DNA of 14,349 nucleotides, taken from positions 1 through 14,349 of the forward strand of contig DAIEST010000120.1 in NCBI GenBank assembly GCA_027346125.1. The letters are read 5' to 3'. Of the stretch, positions 14,320 to 14,349 are shown in pieces (positions within the stretch are counted from its first letter, which is position 1; the number at the start of each line of letters is the position of its first letter). This stretch comes from Leptospirillum sp. (lineage in GTDB: Bacteria; Nitrospirota; Leptospirillia; Leptospirillales; Leptospirillaceae). Position numbers and translations under genes: made by a program. The notes under the pieces are model-generated. The model did not search any database. It saw only the letters and a list, made by a program, of their open reading frames with translations, and had not been told where the DNA came from.

Positions 14320-14349
14320 TCAATCTTTTCTTGAACGTCTTATGCGGAC
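14320..14349 (-). CDS. Possible C-terminal end of an upstream gene
   Basis: Reading the minus strand from the window edge gives nine codons, VRIRRSRKD, then TGA at 14322-14320, nine bases before the peptidase ATG. The basic tail and close spacing suit the end of a gene in the same operon; polynucleotide phosphorylase is a guess based on common synteny. Nine codons cannot prove coding. Confidence 0.28.
   Translation of the reverse strand, partial: VRIRRSRKD

Overview
This is a gene-dense bacterial chromosomal window of moderately high G+C. Nearly every gene lies on the minus strand; a small glutaredoxin-like gene is the only convincing plus-strand gene. The gene content is housekeeping: a processing peptidase, PdxJ, AcpS, Nnr, family-4 uracil-DNA glycosylase, MutS and FabI. 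To this is added a cytochrome bc complex with a b6-like haem spacing and a cytochrome c domain fused to cytochrome b. That combination fits an autotrophic Nitrospirota-type bacterium, and Leptospirillum is my best guess. This is an inference from gene style and memory, not from a database search.

In transcription order (high to low coordinates) the first block is M16 peptidase, pdxJ, acpS, nnr, udg, lapA-like and mutS. It is very compact: four of the junctions are ATGA or ATGAGTGA stop/start overlaps and the other two gaps are 4 and 25 bases, so a single translationally coupled operon is likely. A few bases upstream of the peptidase look like the tail of another minus-strand gene. After about 100 non-coding bases come two genes I cannot assign to a pathway: a 379-residue acidic cytoplasmic protein and an exported beta-propeller-like protein. 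A short gap with a perfect inverted repeat precedes fabI. fabI is followed closely by a Rieske protein and a cytochrome b/c fusion, which together form the core of a quinol-oxidising bc complex. The Rieske protein carries an N-terminal PRC-barrel-like domain in front of its twin-arginine/membrane anchor, and cytochrome b has PAWY where PEWY is usual at the quinol site.

The low-coordinate end holds the glutaredoxin-like gene (plus strand, convergent with cytochrome b), then a small uncharacterised gene on the minus strand with an apparent -1 frame break in an A-run, a two-cysteine membrane protein resembling the DUF6132 family, and the start of a further gene cut off by the window edge.

I found no CRISPR array, insertion sequence, tRNA, rRNA or convincing intrinsic terminator. 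The best candidates for something new are the PRC-barrel/Rieske fusion with its altered quinol-site partner, the frame-broken small gene, and the unassigned pair between mutS and fabI.
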